Below, piece by piece: positions 9,073-16,518 of a stretch of DNA of 39,852 nt. The stretch comes from an uncultured Granulosicoccaceae bacterium (GTDB taxonomy: Bacteria; Pseudomonadota; Gammaproteobacteria; Granulosicoccales; Granulosicoccaceae). Within the stretch, counting starts at the first letter, position 1; every line of letters begins with the position of its first letter. The notes beneath the pieces were generated by a model. It saw nothing but the letters and a program-made list of their open reading frames with translations. It did not search any database and was not told the DNA's origin. The DNA lies in the NCBI GenBank assembly GCA_938035125.1, contig CALHNS010000103.1, positions 1-39,852 of the forward strand, given 5' to 3'. The translations under genes were made by a program, and so were the position numbers.

Positions 9073-9518
9073 GCCGCCTTAGGTAGCTTTGCAAGATCTA
9101 ACCAGAAATCGCAAATGCGCAACGTAATATTCTTCATCTCATTGGCGTTAACAGATTTGCATAAATAAGAATTAGCACCCGCTGCATAGGCTTTATTTAC
9201 ATCGTGTTCAGCATCAGATGTGGTTAGCATAATCACTGGGATATGTGAAAACTCGGCATGTTTTTTCAATGCTCGAACTACGTCAAATCCATTCTGAATC
9301 GGCATATTGATATCCATTAAAATTATGTAGGGTTGCTCTGTCTCAACGCCTTCATAGCTTCCTGTGCCGCTTAAATAATCAAACAATAATGCGCCACTAG
9401 AGACACTGACTAATTTGATGTCTTCTCGGCAAGCTTTAAAGGCTCTTTTTGCAAGATAAATATCTTCCTCATCATCATCGACGATCATCACTAAAGGACT
9501 TTTAGATGTTAACGACAC
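9069..9518 (-). CDS. Single-domain response regulator (Rcp1-like)
   Basis: A stand-alone receiver domain with no output domain, so it acts by protein contact. The acidic pocket is VDDDEED, the phospho-acceptor Asp lies in ILMDINMP, the switch Thr in IMLTTSD and the conserved Lys in YLCKS, where Ser replaces the usual Pro after Lys. The C-terminal FWLDLAKLP ending is typical of the Rcp1 family, which partners phytochrome-like or GAF/PAS histidine kinases such as the one just upstream. It is the last gene of the five-gene operon. A TTG at 9533 would overlap the kinase by 11 nt. I prefer GTG 9518 because GGAG (9531-9528) lies 9 nt upstream; ATG 9488 is also possible. Confidence 0.92.
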   Translation of the reverse strand: MSLTSKSPLVMIVDDDEEDIYLAKRAFKACREDIKLVSVSSGALLFDYLSGTGSYEGVETEQPYIILMDINMPIQNGFDVVRALKKHAEFSHIPVIMLTTSDAEHDVNKAYAAGANSYLCKSVNANEMKNITLRICDFWLDLAKLPKAA

Positions 9519-9522
9519 CCTA

Positions 9523-11139
9523 TCAAGCTCCAAGATCGATTGAAAAAACCGAACCTTTATCTTCCTCGCTAGAGGCGGTTATTGTCCAACCGTGTTTCTC
9601 ACATACCGTGGAACAAATTGCCAGTCCGATACCGGTACCTTGATATTCTTTGGTGCTGTGTAATCGGTGAAACGGTTCAAATATTCTTTTCGCATTACTG
9701 CTTTCAAAGCCGATGCCGTTATCACTCACAGAGATAATATTGTGGTTATCGATCATTTCACTTCGCACACATAGCACCGGGCTGCGCTCGGCACTCCGAT
9801 ACTTGATGCCATTAAATATAAGGTTAGTGAACATTTGCCTCAATAATGGAGAATTGCCGTTTACGGTAGGCAAATCTTCAATATCAACTTTTGCACCCGA
9901 TTCGTTAATCGCTAGTTCTAATTCTTCAACTACGGACGTTAATAGCTTATTCAAACACACTGGAGCCATTTCAGGATCAACTGAAGACGCTCTGGAATAG
10001 CTTAATAAATCTTTTATTAATTGGCTCATTCTCTGTGAAGAATCCACAATCACATTCAAATGATATCGGCTGTCATTATCTAACGCATGCTCTAAGTCTT
10101 CTTCTAAAAAACTACTGAATTGCTGTATTTTTCTTAACGGCTCTTGCAAATCATGTGATGCAACAAACGCAAATTGATTCAACCCCTCATTTGCCTTCTC
10201 AAGTAACCGATTTTGCTCCGTTGCTGCTCGAAACGCTTCATTTCTTGCTGAGACATCTGTTGCTATAACCATTCTTATATTTCGCATGGTTCCGATCGGC
10301 TTTAAACTAATATTGAGTTCAACCTCTAATGGAAGATCATCGGGCCTGAGTAACTTAGCGGGCAGTTGCACCGCATGCCCCTGCGCAATGGCCTCCATTA
10401 CCGATTTTTTTTCAAGCTCATCAAAATATTTTAAGCATATTTTTCCAGGAACCATATCAGCAGGCAAACCAATAGTATCGGCAAACTGATCACTGGATGA
10501 CACTATCAATCCATCAGCATCGCAAAGAAACATCACCGCTGGGATGGATGAGAACATCGTTTTATAATGTTCATTTTGATTTTCCATGAACTCCAATTGC
10601 TCGGCATTACCTAAAAAGTACCCCAACCAATTTGAAATCAAAGATATGAATTTTCTATCGTATTCATCGAACGATTCGGCACGCGGTTTTTCAGACATTA
10701 AACAAACGCTGCCGTAAGGCCCGTTTACGGTGTGCAATGCAGAGGCTATAAAACTTCCAACAGGTAAATTTTCAGAGTCACTAACGTACTCAAAAACACC
10801 CGCTTCACATTGATGCTCGGCGCTCAACTGATCAGAGAATATGCATTCTTTATCAGGTGTGTTGTCTAATTTTACTAATGACCCAACGCTTAAAGGTACT
10901 GATTTCAATGAGGTGATATTAGAAATCACCGCGCTTGCACCGGTAACAGAACTTATAATGGCCGTATCAAGGCGGTAGTACCAGAGCGCTAATTCTAAAA
11001 TTCTATTTAATTTTGCATCATTGAACAAATCACTGTTCGACAATATTTCATACAACTCATCTGAAGCTGAACGAAATATATTGGCAGCATCAGAGCGGGA
11101 ATCTTCAGCTTGCATATGCAACAGAGTTTTAGAAGGCAT
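9523..11139 (-). CDS. GAF-PAS sensor histidine kinase
   Basis: A soluble 538-residue kinase with no membrane helices. Domains in order: a GAF-like sensor (about 35-180), a PAS domain (about 190-297, ending in the ATDVSARNE linker), a HisKA dimerisation helix with phospho-acceptor H329 in FVASHDLQEPLRKI, and a HATPase_c domain with N443, the DNGIG G1 box (473-477) and the GTGIGLAI G2 box (501-508). The SHDLQEPLRKI form of HisKA is typical of phytochrome-related kinases. No chromophore-binding Cys is evident in the GAF, so light sensing cannot be claimed. It starts 3 nt after the PAS-like gene and is followed closely by its likely cognate receiver. Being cytosolic, it probably senses an internal state, perhaps that of the GTPase encoded upstream. 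Confidence 0.94.
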   Translation of the reverse strand: MPSKTLLHMQAEDSRSDAANIFRSASDELYEILSNSDLFNDAKLNRILELALWYYRLDTAIISSVTGASAVISNITSLKSVPLSVGSLVKLDNTPDKECIFSDQLSAEHQCEAGVFEYVSDSENLPVGSFIASALHTVNGPYGSVCLMSEKPRAESFDEYDRKFISLISNWLGYFLGNAEQLEFMENQNEHYKTMFSSIPAVMFLCDADGLIVSSSDQFADTIGLPADMVPGKICLKYFDELEKKSVMEAIAQGHAVQLPAKLLRPDDLPLEVELNISLKPIGTMRNIRMVIATDVSARNEAFRAATEQNRLLEKANEGLNQFAFVASHDLQEPLRKIQQFSSFLEEDLEHALDNDSRYHLNVIVDSSQRMSQLIKDLLSYSRASSVDPEMAPVCLNKLLTSVVEELELAINESGAKVDIEDLPTVNGNSPLLRQMFTNLIFNGIKYRSAERSPVLCVRSEMIDNHNIISVSDNGIGFESSNAKRIFEPFHRLHSTKEYQGTGIGLAICSTVCEKHGWTITASSEEDKGSVFSIDLGA

Positions 11140-11142
11140 AAT

Positions 11143-11535
11143 TTACGACTTACGCGCCTCTTTTAAGATATCTGCATTTAAACGCTGCTGTTGCAGAGTT
11201 TGACGTAATTTTCCAGGCTCTGTGTTATCAATGAAAACAACCCACTGAATATCGTTATTTTTAAATATATGAATATCCACAAAACGTTCACGCATGAATT
11301 GAGTATTTTCAATGACAATGGGTTTGTCATCACTTGGTAATAACCCTTCAAGGTAACCCAGCTTACCCAATGCAAATTCACCCTCACTAACAGACGCTAA
11401 ATCAAAGCTATCTGTTGCCCCGCCCGTTTGACAAACAATATGTTGCTTATCCAACCCTAGGTAGGCAAACACCCGCCCTCCTAAGGCAATAGTTTTTAAG
11501 TATTGCTCAACGTTAATAGCAATTCCAGCATCCAT
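11143..11535 (-). CDS. Small PAS-like sensory protein
   Basis: A 130-residue soluble protein. I recognise no firm family by name. The pattern of short strands, a segment PIVIENTQFMRERFVDIHIFKNN and a final strand IQWVVFIDNTEP followed by a charged helix (residues 108-130) resembles the PAS-like modules placed ahead of kinases and cyclases in proteobacteria. Here the module is a separate polypeptide. It lies 2 nt after the GTPase gene and 3 nt before the kinase gene, so all are made together. A role as adaptor between GTPase and kinase is inference. There are no catalytic motifs, signal peptide or membrane segments. Confidence 0.7.
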   Translation of the reverse strand: MDAGIAINVEQYLKTIALGGRVFAYLGLDKQHIVCQTGGATDSFDLASVSEGEFALGKLGYLEGLLPSDDKPIVIENTQFMRERFVDIHIFKNNDIQWVVFIDNTEPGKLRQTLQQQRLNADILKEARKS

Positions 11536-11537
11536 GA

Positions 11538-12053
11538 TTATGCTTTCGAGCCAGATGGGATTAAGGCTTTAGCCAAGGACTCAAACAGTGGGTCTACATC
11601 CGTGTTCATTTTTGCGCTGGTTTCAAACCATGCAACAGAAGAATCTTTAAGCCCCTGAAGCTCATCCAGTTCCGCCACCCATTCGCTTTTTAGATCTGAT
11701 TTATTAAGTGCTAGTACAAACGGGACATCGCCAACCGTTTCCGTTACCTTGGCGTGTAAAGTTAAGGTGCTTGTCAACGTAGATGGGCGCGTAGGATCAG
11801 TTACTAAGATGTACCCTGCCATACCACGTAAATAAGAAGGCATAACACTTTGGTGGTTATCTTCACCGTACACATCCCACAAAATCATTGATAAGGTTGT
11901 GTCATCTATTTGAAGTAATTTCTTATCAATTTTTACACCGATCGTTGTGGTGTATTTTTCACTAAAAATGCTATTAACGTATTGGCTAACTAAGCTAGTT
12001 TTCCCAACCGAATAAGCTCCAAGCATACAAATTTTCTTTTGAATGGCGCTCAT
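11538..12053 (-). CDS. Rab/Ras-like small GTPase
   Basis: A 171-residue protein consisting of one small GTPase domain. All guanine-nucleotide motifs are visible: P-loop GAYSVGKTS (12-20), switch I Thr in YTTTIGV (T37), G3 WDVYGED (D60, G63), G4 NKSD (117-120) and G5 ETSAK (144-148). The position equal to Ras Gln61 is Glu64, and the Ala before the G3 glycine is Tyr, so intrinsic GTP hydrolysis may be slow and depend on a partner. There is no C-terminal cysteine prenylation motif, as expected in bacteria. The closest functional analogy is MglA, which sets cell polarity with a roadblock GAP (MglB); the sequence is more Rab-like. The membrane protein encoded 5 nt upstream is the best candidate partner. 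Confidence 0.93.
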   Translation of the reverse strand: MSAIQKKICMLGAYSVGKTSLVSQYVNSIFSEKYTTTIGVKIDKKLLQIDDTTLSMILWDVYGEDNHQSVMPSYLRGMAGYILVTDPTRPSTLTSTLTLHAKVTETVGDVPFVLALNKSDLKSEWVAELDELQGLKDSSVAWFETSAKMNTDVDPLFESLAKALIPSGSKA

Positions 12054-12058
12054 TGATT

Positions 12059-13354
12059 TTACTCTATTGGCCTAACGTTAAAAATAACAGTAGAGGTTCC
12101 TAATAGAACGTTGGCTGAAGGCTTAGCTAAAGCAATCCAACTTCTATCCGCGGTACCTGAAACATACAGCGTTGAGCCTGCAACCAAGACTTTTACACCC
12201 GATGGTGGATTCAGTAGCTTTATCGCGCGCTGACGTATAAAGTCAGGATGCACTGAATAGTAAGATTCGAAATGAAATTCTACATCACGATCGTTTTTGG
12301 AAAGCTTGTGCATATCAATAGGATTTTTCGCAAATTCATCACGCAATCCAAACACTTTATATAATCCATCCTCTTCACGTTGATCGGTAATAACCACGCC
12401 TGGCTCTGCGCCAAGTGTTGTAATAAAGCTATCCCAAGAGGCTTGTTCAAAGCGACCATGTAAGAACCAAACAAGAGCGGTTACGATAAGCAATCCAGAA
12501 ACAAGCAAACCTTTTTTCGTACCGGGCGTGAAATTTTTAACCCGATTTAAAAAACTGCCATCATGAGAATCAAGAAAGCTTTTTAAATCAGGTATTAATC
12601 GATCAAGCGTTGAAGCATCGCCATCATAATTTTTCAACACTTCTTGGTGTTCATGATGAATATCTTCAATTTTAATTTGTAAGGCCTCGCGTAAGCGCTG
12701 TGGCGGCGCACCTCTTACAACAGCTGCAAGTACAGCTTGAGGCCCCCATTCAACCCATACCGACAAATCCCCCATCTGCAAGGTATTCAAACCGTCGAAT
12801 TCATCCGTTTCAAAGGCATCATGCACGAAGGATTGAATGGCGCTTAACATGCCACTGACCATATCCGCATCTTGCGTTTGTGCAGAATCTGCTGCCACAT
12901 GACAAACGGGTAATCCAGTGTTTTTATCGATTACAAATAATTGCTCTACCTGATAACCAAATTTTTTGCCGTTTTTATCAGGCGTAATGATATTGACAAT
13001 CATTTTGCGCACCGCTGGGCCTAGGATCGGGAACAGCGCCTCAGCCATGATATCTGGGTCTTCTCGCGACACTTCGTGGAATTTATCCACAACGATTGGC
13101 TTCAATGCTAAACCCAGAGAAGAATCGGCCTTATGAGCCTTAGAAACCGAGGCTGCCAGCACTTCGCTGGTGTCTAAAACACGGGAATCCATGTCCTGAA
13201 TTCGGGTCTGCAGCGTGGTTAGCTGCTCTTGCAGACTAGCAATTAGTTCATCTTGTGGGCCTAACAAAACCGAACGCACTTGTGCCAGCTGTTCCTGCTC
13301 GGAAGTAGGCTCAGAGGTTTCTCGGCTCGGGTTTTGTATAGATTCAGATGCCAT
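12059..13354 (-). CDS. Membrane protein with coiled coil, roadblock-like cytosolic domain and BON-like periplasmic tail
   Basis: First gene of the operon, 431 residues. Residues 20-60 form a likely coiled coil. Residues about 105-235 hold a conserved domain (LFPILGPAVRKMI, then VEQLFVIDKNTGLPVCHV, DADMVSGMLSAIQSFV, LSVWVEWGPQAVLAAVVRG, LREALQIKIEDIHH) whose strand-helix pattern resembles a roadblock/LC7 domain, the fold of MglB-type regulators of small GTPases. One transmembrane helix spans about 282-299. The remainder is likely periplasmic and ends in a BON-like repeat (VLVAGSTLYVSGTADRSW). Relatives I know of carry an OmpA peptidoglycan-binding domain at the C-terminus; it is missing here, though the protein is not obviously broken. 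The roadblock reading is remote and needs a structure comparison. The conserved order with the GTPase suggests a membrane anchor or GAP. Confidence 0.8.
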   Translation of the reverse strand: MASESIQNPSRETSEPTSEQEQLAQVRSVLLGPQDELIASLQEQLTTLQTRIQDMDSRVLDTSEVLAASVSKAHKADSSLGLALKPIVVDKFHEVSREDPDIMAEALFPILGPAVRKMIVNIITPDKNGKKFGYQVEQLFVIDKNTGLPVCHVAADSAQTQDADMVSGMLSAIQSFVHDAFETDEFDGLNTLQMGDLSVWVEWGPQAVLAAVVRGAPPQRLREALQIKIEDIHHEHQEVLKNYDGDASTLDRLIPDLKSFLDSHDGSFLNRVKNFTPGTKKGLLVSGLLIVTALVWFLHGRFEQASWDSFITTLGAEPGVVITDQREEDGLYKVFGLRDEFAKNPIDMHKLSKNDRDVEFHFESYYSVHPDFIRQRAIKLLNPPSGVKVLVAGSTLYVSGTADRSWIALAKPSANVLLGTSTVIFNVRPIE

Positions 13355-13384
13355 TTAAAGGCTCACAAATTGATAATATGCACG

Positions 13385-13413
13385 ATCATACCTATTTGGC
13401 ATTGTACGGCCAA
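13385..13413 (-). promoter_or_regulatory. Candidate promoter of the GTPase operon with an overlapping palindrome
   Basis: On the minus strand, TTGGCC (13413-13408) and TATGAT (13390-13385) are separated by exactly 17 nt, a good sigma70 arrangement, placing the start near 13378, about 24 nt ahead of the first gene. The -35 lies within a dyad TTGGC-N8-GCCAA (13396-13413), which could be an operator for a dimeric regulator. Confidence 0.5.
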
Positions 13414-13524
13414 AAGATTAACAATGAAAACAAATGCAACGTAAGGTGTATCATGATGACCAATTATTACCAAAAATCGCGCCATAACGTCCTATCATTA
13501 TCATAGGCAGCTAAAGTAATCATC

Positions 13525-13923
13525 ATGAAACGCGCTAACAAGATCATGTTAAACGTTCTAATTATTGATGACGATAGCGATATTCGCTTCGGTGTAAATC
13601 GAATTCTCAGCCGCTGTGGCCACACGGTTAAAGAGGCTGAATCCGGTGAAGAGGCACTCGCGTGTTTGTCAAACACACCCATCGATTTGGTTTTTTGCGA
13701 CCTGCGCTTCCCAACTAAATTATCAGGAACAGACATACTCGCAGCAATAGCCGCTGACCACCCAAGGGTTAAAGTGGTCATGATGTCCTGCGCGATGGAT
13801 TACGACCTTCAAAAGAGCCTAACTGATCAGGGCGCATCGGCAACCATGCAAAAGCCTTTCTTCAAAGCAGAATGCATTGCCACTATCTCTAAGCTTTTTC
13901 CACCTCTAGAGAAAGCGGCTTAA
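13525..13923 (+). CDS. Single-domain response regulator, divergent to the GTPase operon
   Basis: A 132-residue receiver domain without an output domain. The acidic pocket is IDDDSD (15-17), the phospho-acceptor D59 sits in LVFCDLRFP, the switch residue is S88 in VMMSCAM, and K110-P111 gives the conserved QKPF. All residues needed for phosphorylation are present. It faces away from the kinase operon across a 170-nt intergenic region. It may be a second target of that kinase, or belong to another one; no kinase lies beside it on its own strand. ATG 13525 is used; ATG 13546 (starting MLNVLIIDDD) is equally plausible, and neither has a strong Shine-Dalgarno. Confidence 0.9.
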   Translation: MKRANKIMLNVLIIDDDSDIRFGVNRILSRCGHTVKEAESGEEALACLSNTPIDLVFCDLRFPTKLSGTDILAAIAADHPRVKVVMMSCAMDYDLQKSLTDQGASATMQKPFFKAECIATISKLFPPLEKAA

Positions 13924-13960
13924 CTTAGCTCCTTCAGGTTCGCCATCACCTGTCAGGACA

Positions 13961-14716
13961 TTATTCCTGGTGTACCTGCCCGCCCAGATTTAAAACCATC
14001 TGCGTTAAGTCCGCACTTACCTTTTGTAGGGCGATCTTATCTTGACCTTTCGCCACAAGCGCAACTCGCCGACCCTGTTCAGATGACATGGGGTAGCTGC
14101 CTAAATCCAGTTCTTTGTATTGAGTTTGTAATTCACGCAACGCCGCTGCGAATGTTCCTTCGCCTAAATCACATAGGACCGATACGCTGTCGATTTTAGG
14201 ACCCACCGCTAATGTGGGTTCGATGTTGTCAAACATGGCTTGCATGATGCGCGGTACACCTGCCATGACAAATACATTTTCTATTGAAAAACCAGGTGCG
14301 ATGGACACCGGATTATCAACTAACGTACCCCCTTCAGGAATTCTTGCCATGCGCATTCTGTCTGCGTTCGGCTCGATATTACGTTCTTCAAAGTAGGCCA
14401 ATAATCGTTTTTCAGCCTCAGGATGAATGGGCAAATCAACCCCGAAGGCGTCAGCCACACAATCGGCTGTGATGTCATCGTGAGTTGGCCCAATCCCTCC
14501 AGTGGTGAACACATAGGTGAACTGTGCGCGAAGCGTATTTAGACTACTGATAATAACGCTAGGCACATCGGCAATCACTCTGGCTTCAGCCAAGACAATT
14601 CCACGCGCTGCTAACCGAGCACCTAAAAAAGCTAGATTTTTGTCTTGAGTTCGCCCGCTTAGGAGCTCGTTACCGATAAGCAGCAATGCTGCTGTGGGGG
14701 ATGCTTCTGATGCCAC
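13961..14716 (-). CDS. CinA-type molybdopterin-binding domain protein (COG1058)
   Basis: A 251-residue member of the competence/damage-inducible protein A group. The N-terminal MoaB/MogA-like domain shows IGNELLSGRTQDKN, FTTGGIGPTHDDITADCVADAFG and the later APGFSIENVFVMAGVPRIM, which are family signatures. The C-terminal deamidase domain (pncC) of full-length CinA is absent, as in many gammaproteobacteria. Suggested activities for related proteins include NMN or ADP-ribose related hydrolysis and FAD handling; none can be assigned from sequence. The start is GTG 14716, supported by AGGA 6 nt upstream on the minus strand. It is the last gene of a likely tcdA-lipoprotein-cinA unit, 52 nt after the lipoprotein. 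Confidence 0.9.
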   Translation of the reverse strand: MASEASPTAALLLIGNELLSGRTQDKNLAFLGARLAARGIVLAEARVIADVPSVIISSLNTLRAQFTYVFTTGGIGPTHDDITADCVADAFGVDLPIHPEAEKRLLAYFEERNIEPNADRMRMARIPEGGTLVDNPVSIAPGFSIENVFVMAGVPRIMQAMFDNIEPTLAVGPKIDSVSVLCDLGEGTFAAALRELQTQYKELDLGSYPMSSEQGRRVALVAKGQDKIALQKVSADLTQMVLNLGGQVHQE

Positions 14717-14768
14717 ACAACGTCCTAACTTGATTTACACGCAAGTTTAGTACGTCTTGGGAGGCTAT

Positions 14769-15482
14769 TTAGCCTTGGCTTGCGCAGCTGTGTGGGTAGT
14801 CTCGTTCAGGCAAATTAGCCGATGCCCAGAGATGGCGGCCCATGATCGATCGAAGGTTAAATCCAATACGGTTCAATGAGCCGTCTAAATCGCTTGAGCT
14901 GATTTGAATACTAGCGCCGGTTGCGTATTGCGTGGAGGTTGCCGTGATCGACCCATCGATATGAAACAGCACATCATCGGTAAGGGTTAACGGCACGATG
15001 GTGTCGGAGGAGACGATAACCAACGGAGCTTGAGCAACCACGTTTAAGCAGGTCTGCATATCCGACCAGCTGGCTTCCACAAACGATGCATCAATCGATT
15101 CAGAGTCAATTTCACCTTTAAAACCAAGCCGCAGACCGGTGTTAGCTAATGTGGTCACCGAATGTACGCCTACTAAATCAGGCTGATCTTGAAAAATCTG
15201 CTCGGAAGGGATTGATGCCGCCGCCACTATAGAATCACCAATACCGCCGGTTTCAACACTTACCGCAGGGATTTGCTGAGAAAGCAATGTACCTACTTCA
15301 GGCAAAGTTGGGCTTAGCTGAGGTTCTTCGGCTGCAGCCAGCGCATCAGTGTCGAAAATAATGGGGGTATCGCCACTGCCAGTTCCTGCCCCACATCCGC
15401 TCAAAAAAACAGCACACAGTATCCAAAGCACCATAGATGAGGAACTTGAGGGTTTCTTGAGACTGAATAATCGTGCATCCAT
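14769..15482 (-). CDS. Unknown lipoprotein
   Basis: A 237-residue protein with a type II signal peptide: a basic Ser-rich start, the hydrophobic stretch VLWILCAVFL, and lipobox LSGC (Cys30). I do not recognise the mature protein. It begins with a Gly/Ser/Ala-rich linker (30-60), then a region with alternating strands, including TGLRLGFKGEIDSESIDASF and a C-terminal part with LNRIGFNLRSIMGRHLWA. A short tail, DYPHSCASQG, contains one Cys that may pair with the Cys of MQTCLNVV. It lies 96 nt after tcdA and 52 nt before the CinA-type gene on the same strand. No enzyme motif is visible. Location at the periplasmic face of a membrane is the only safe statement. Confidence 0.75.
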   Translation of the reverse strand: MDARLFSLKKPSSSSSMVLWILCAVFLSGCGAGTGSGDTPIIFDTDALAAAEEPQLSPTLPEVGTLLSQQIPAVSVETGGIGDSIVAAASIPSEQIFQDQPDLVGVHSVTTLANTGLRLGFKGEIDSESIDASFVEASWSDMQTCLNVVAQAPLVIVSSDTIVPLTLTDDVLFHIDGSITATSTQYATGASIQISSSDLDGSLNRIGFNLRSIMGRHLWASANLPERDYPHSCASQG

Positions 15483-15578
15483 GACTATCTGTAGCGGGAA
15501 CTGAGAGAAATCCTGATGTGGCCGATGTGCGTTTCTTCACAATTGCAGCATGGCAAAATGTAAAACTGGCTTAACAAT

Positions 15579-16418
15579 TCAGTCTGGCCGTGTTCGCTTC
15601 GCCAAACTCTTAGATACGGCATGCGATGCCGCCACCAATCCAAAGGTTCCTGTGACGAAACTGGTTGAGCCGTAACCACTGGCGCAATCGAGCCGAACCC
15701 CCGGAACACCTGGCTTACTTTGAGTGACATCGCCCTCCCCGTCGGGATAAACCGGCTGCTCCGTTGAATAAACACAATCAACGCCAAATCGGCGCTTGGG
15801 GTTTCGGGTATAACCATATTGTGCGCGAAGTCTCGAACGGACCTTTGCTGCCAGCGCATCGTTCCAGGTTTTGGATAAATCTGCCACATCAACTGCCAGC
15901 GGATTCACCCGTCCTCCGGCCCCACCAGTAGTAACGATCGGCACTTTCTGCCTACGGCAGTAATTAATCATGGCGGCCTTAAAGCGAATGTTATCGATGG
16001 CATCAATTACCATGTCAAAGTTACGAAGCAAATAGTGTTCTAAGTTTTTCTCCACCAGAAAATCTTCAATTGCATCCACATCACACACAGGGTTTATATC
16101 GGCCACGCGTTCTTTGAGCACGCCCACCTTGGGCCGCCCCACCGTAGAATCCAAGGCCGGTAGCTGCCGATTGATGTTACTCAACGTTACATCATCGTGA
16201 TCGATGAGCGTCAGGTGACCTACCCCAGTTCGCGCCAACGCCTCTACCGCCCAAGACCCAACACCTCCAACCCCAATAACAGCGATCCTTACATTGGGTA
16301 AGTGCTGAATTCCAGCCGTGCCATACACGCGCTGCAAAGCGAATCCACGATCATCGGTAAACACTATCTGGCTCCAAATACGACACGGAATTGTTGCCAC
16401 TGCATCAGCAACGGCCAC
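15579..16418 (-). CDS. tcdA: tRNA threonylcarbamoyladenosine dehydratase (TcdA/CsdL)
   Basis: An E1-like ATP-dependent enzyme that cyclises t6A at position 37 of ANN-decoding tRNAs to ct6A. The 279 residues show the adenylation-domain signatures: nucleotide loop VIGVGGVGSWAVEALARTGVG, LIDHDDVTLSNINRQLPA, the DAIDNIRFKAAM motif, and the TcdA-specific TGGAGGRVNPLAVDVADLSKTWNDALAAKVRSRLR split. The C-terminal ASGYGSTSFVTGTFGLVAASHAV is also typical. The start is a GTG at 16418, since no ATG fits the family N-terminus. It is divergent from trmB, another tRNA-modification gene, across about 100 nt, and heads the unit running into the lipoprotein and CinA-type gene. Confidence 0.95.
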   Translation of the reverse strand: MAVADAVATIPCRIWSQIVFTDDRGFALQRVYGTAGIQHLPNVRIAVIGVGGVGSWAVEALARTGVGHLTLIDHDDVTLSNINRQLPALDSTVGRPKVGVLKERVADINPVCDVDAIEDFLVEKNLEHYLLRNFDMVIDAIDNIRFKAAMINYCRRQKVPIVTTGGAGGRVNPLAVDVADLSKTWNDALAAKVRSRLRAQYGYTRNPKRRFGVDCVYSTEQPVYPDGEGDVTQSKPGVPGVRLDCASGYGSTSFVTGTFGLVAASHAVSKSLAKRTRPD

Positions 16419-16430
16419 TCACATACACAC

Positions 16431-16436
16431 TATAAT
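16431..16436 (+). promoter_or_regulatory. Candidate -10 element between tcdA and trmB
   Basis: A perfect TATAAT lies on the plus strand 82 nt ahead of the trmB start. On the other strand the same bases give ATTATAGT, which could serve tcdA. No good -35 is placed 17 nt away on either strand, so the direction is uncertain. Confidence 0.35.
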
Positions 16437-16518
16437 GGGACAATAGAGTAAAGAGTTCGGCTCAGCAGGTTTTACGTTGTCTGCTGTTTCTTCGAAACGA
16501 TACACGCTGGAGCCCCCC

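Noticed and set aside
15485-15892. 135-codon minus-strand frame within and after tcdA
   Set aside because: It lies in another frame of tcdA on the same strand, with no motif. tcdA is firmly supported.
16477-16518. TTG start for trmB
   Set aside because: ATG 16519 has GGAG at 6-nt spacing; the TTG has none.
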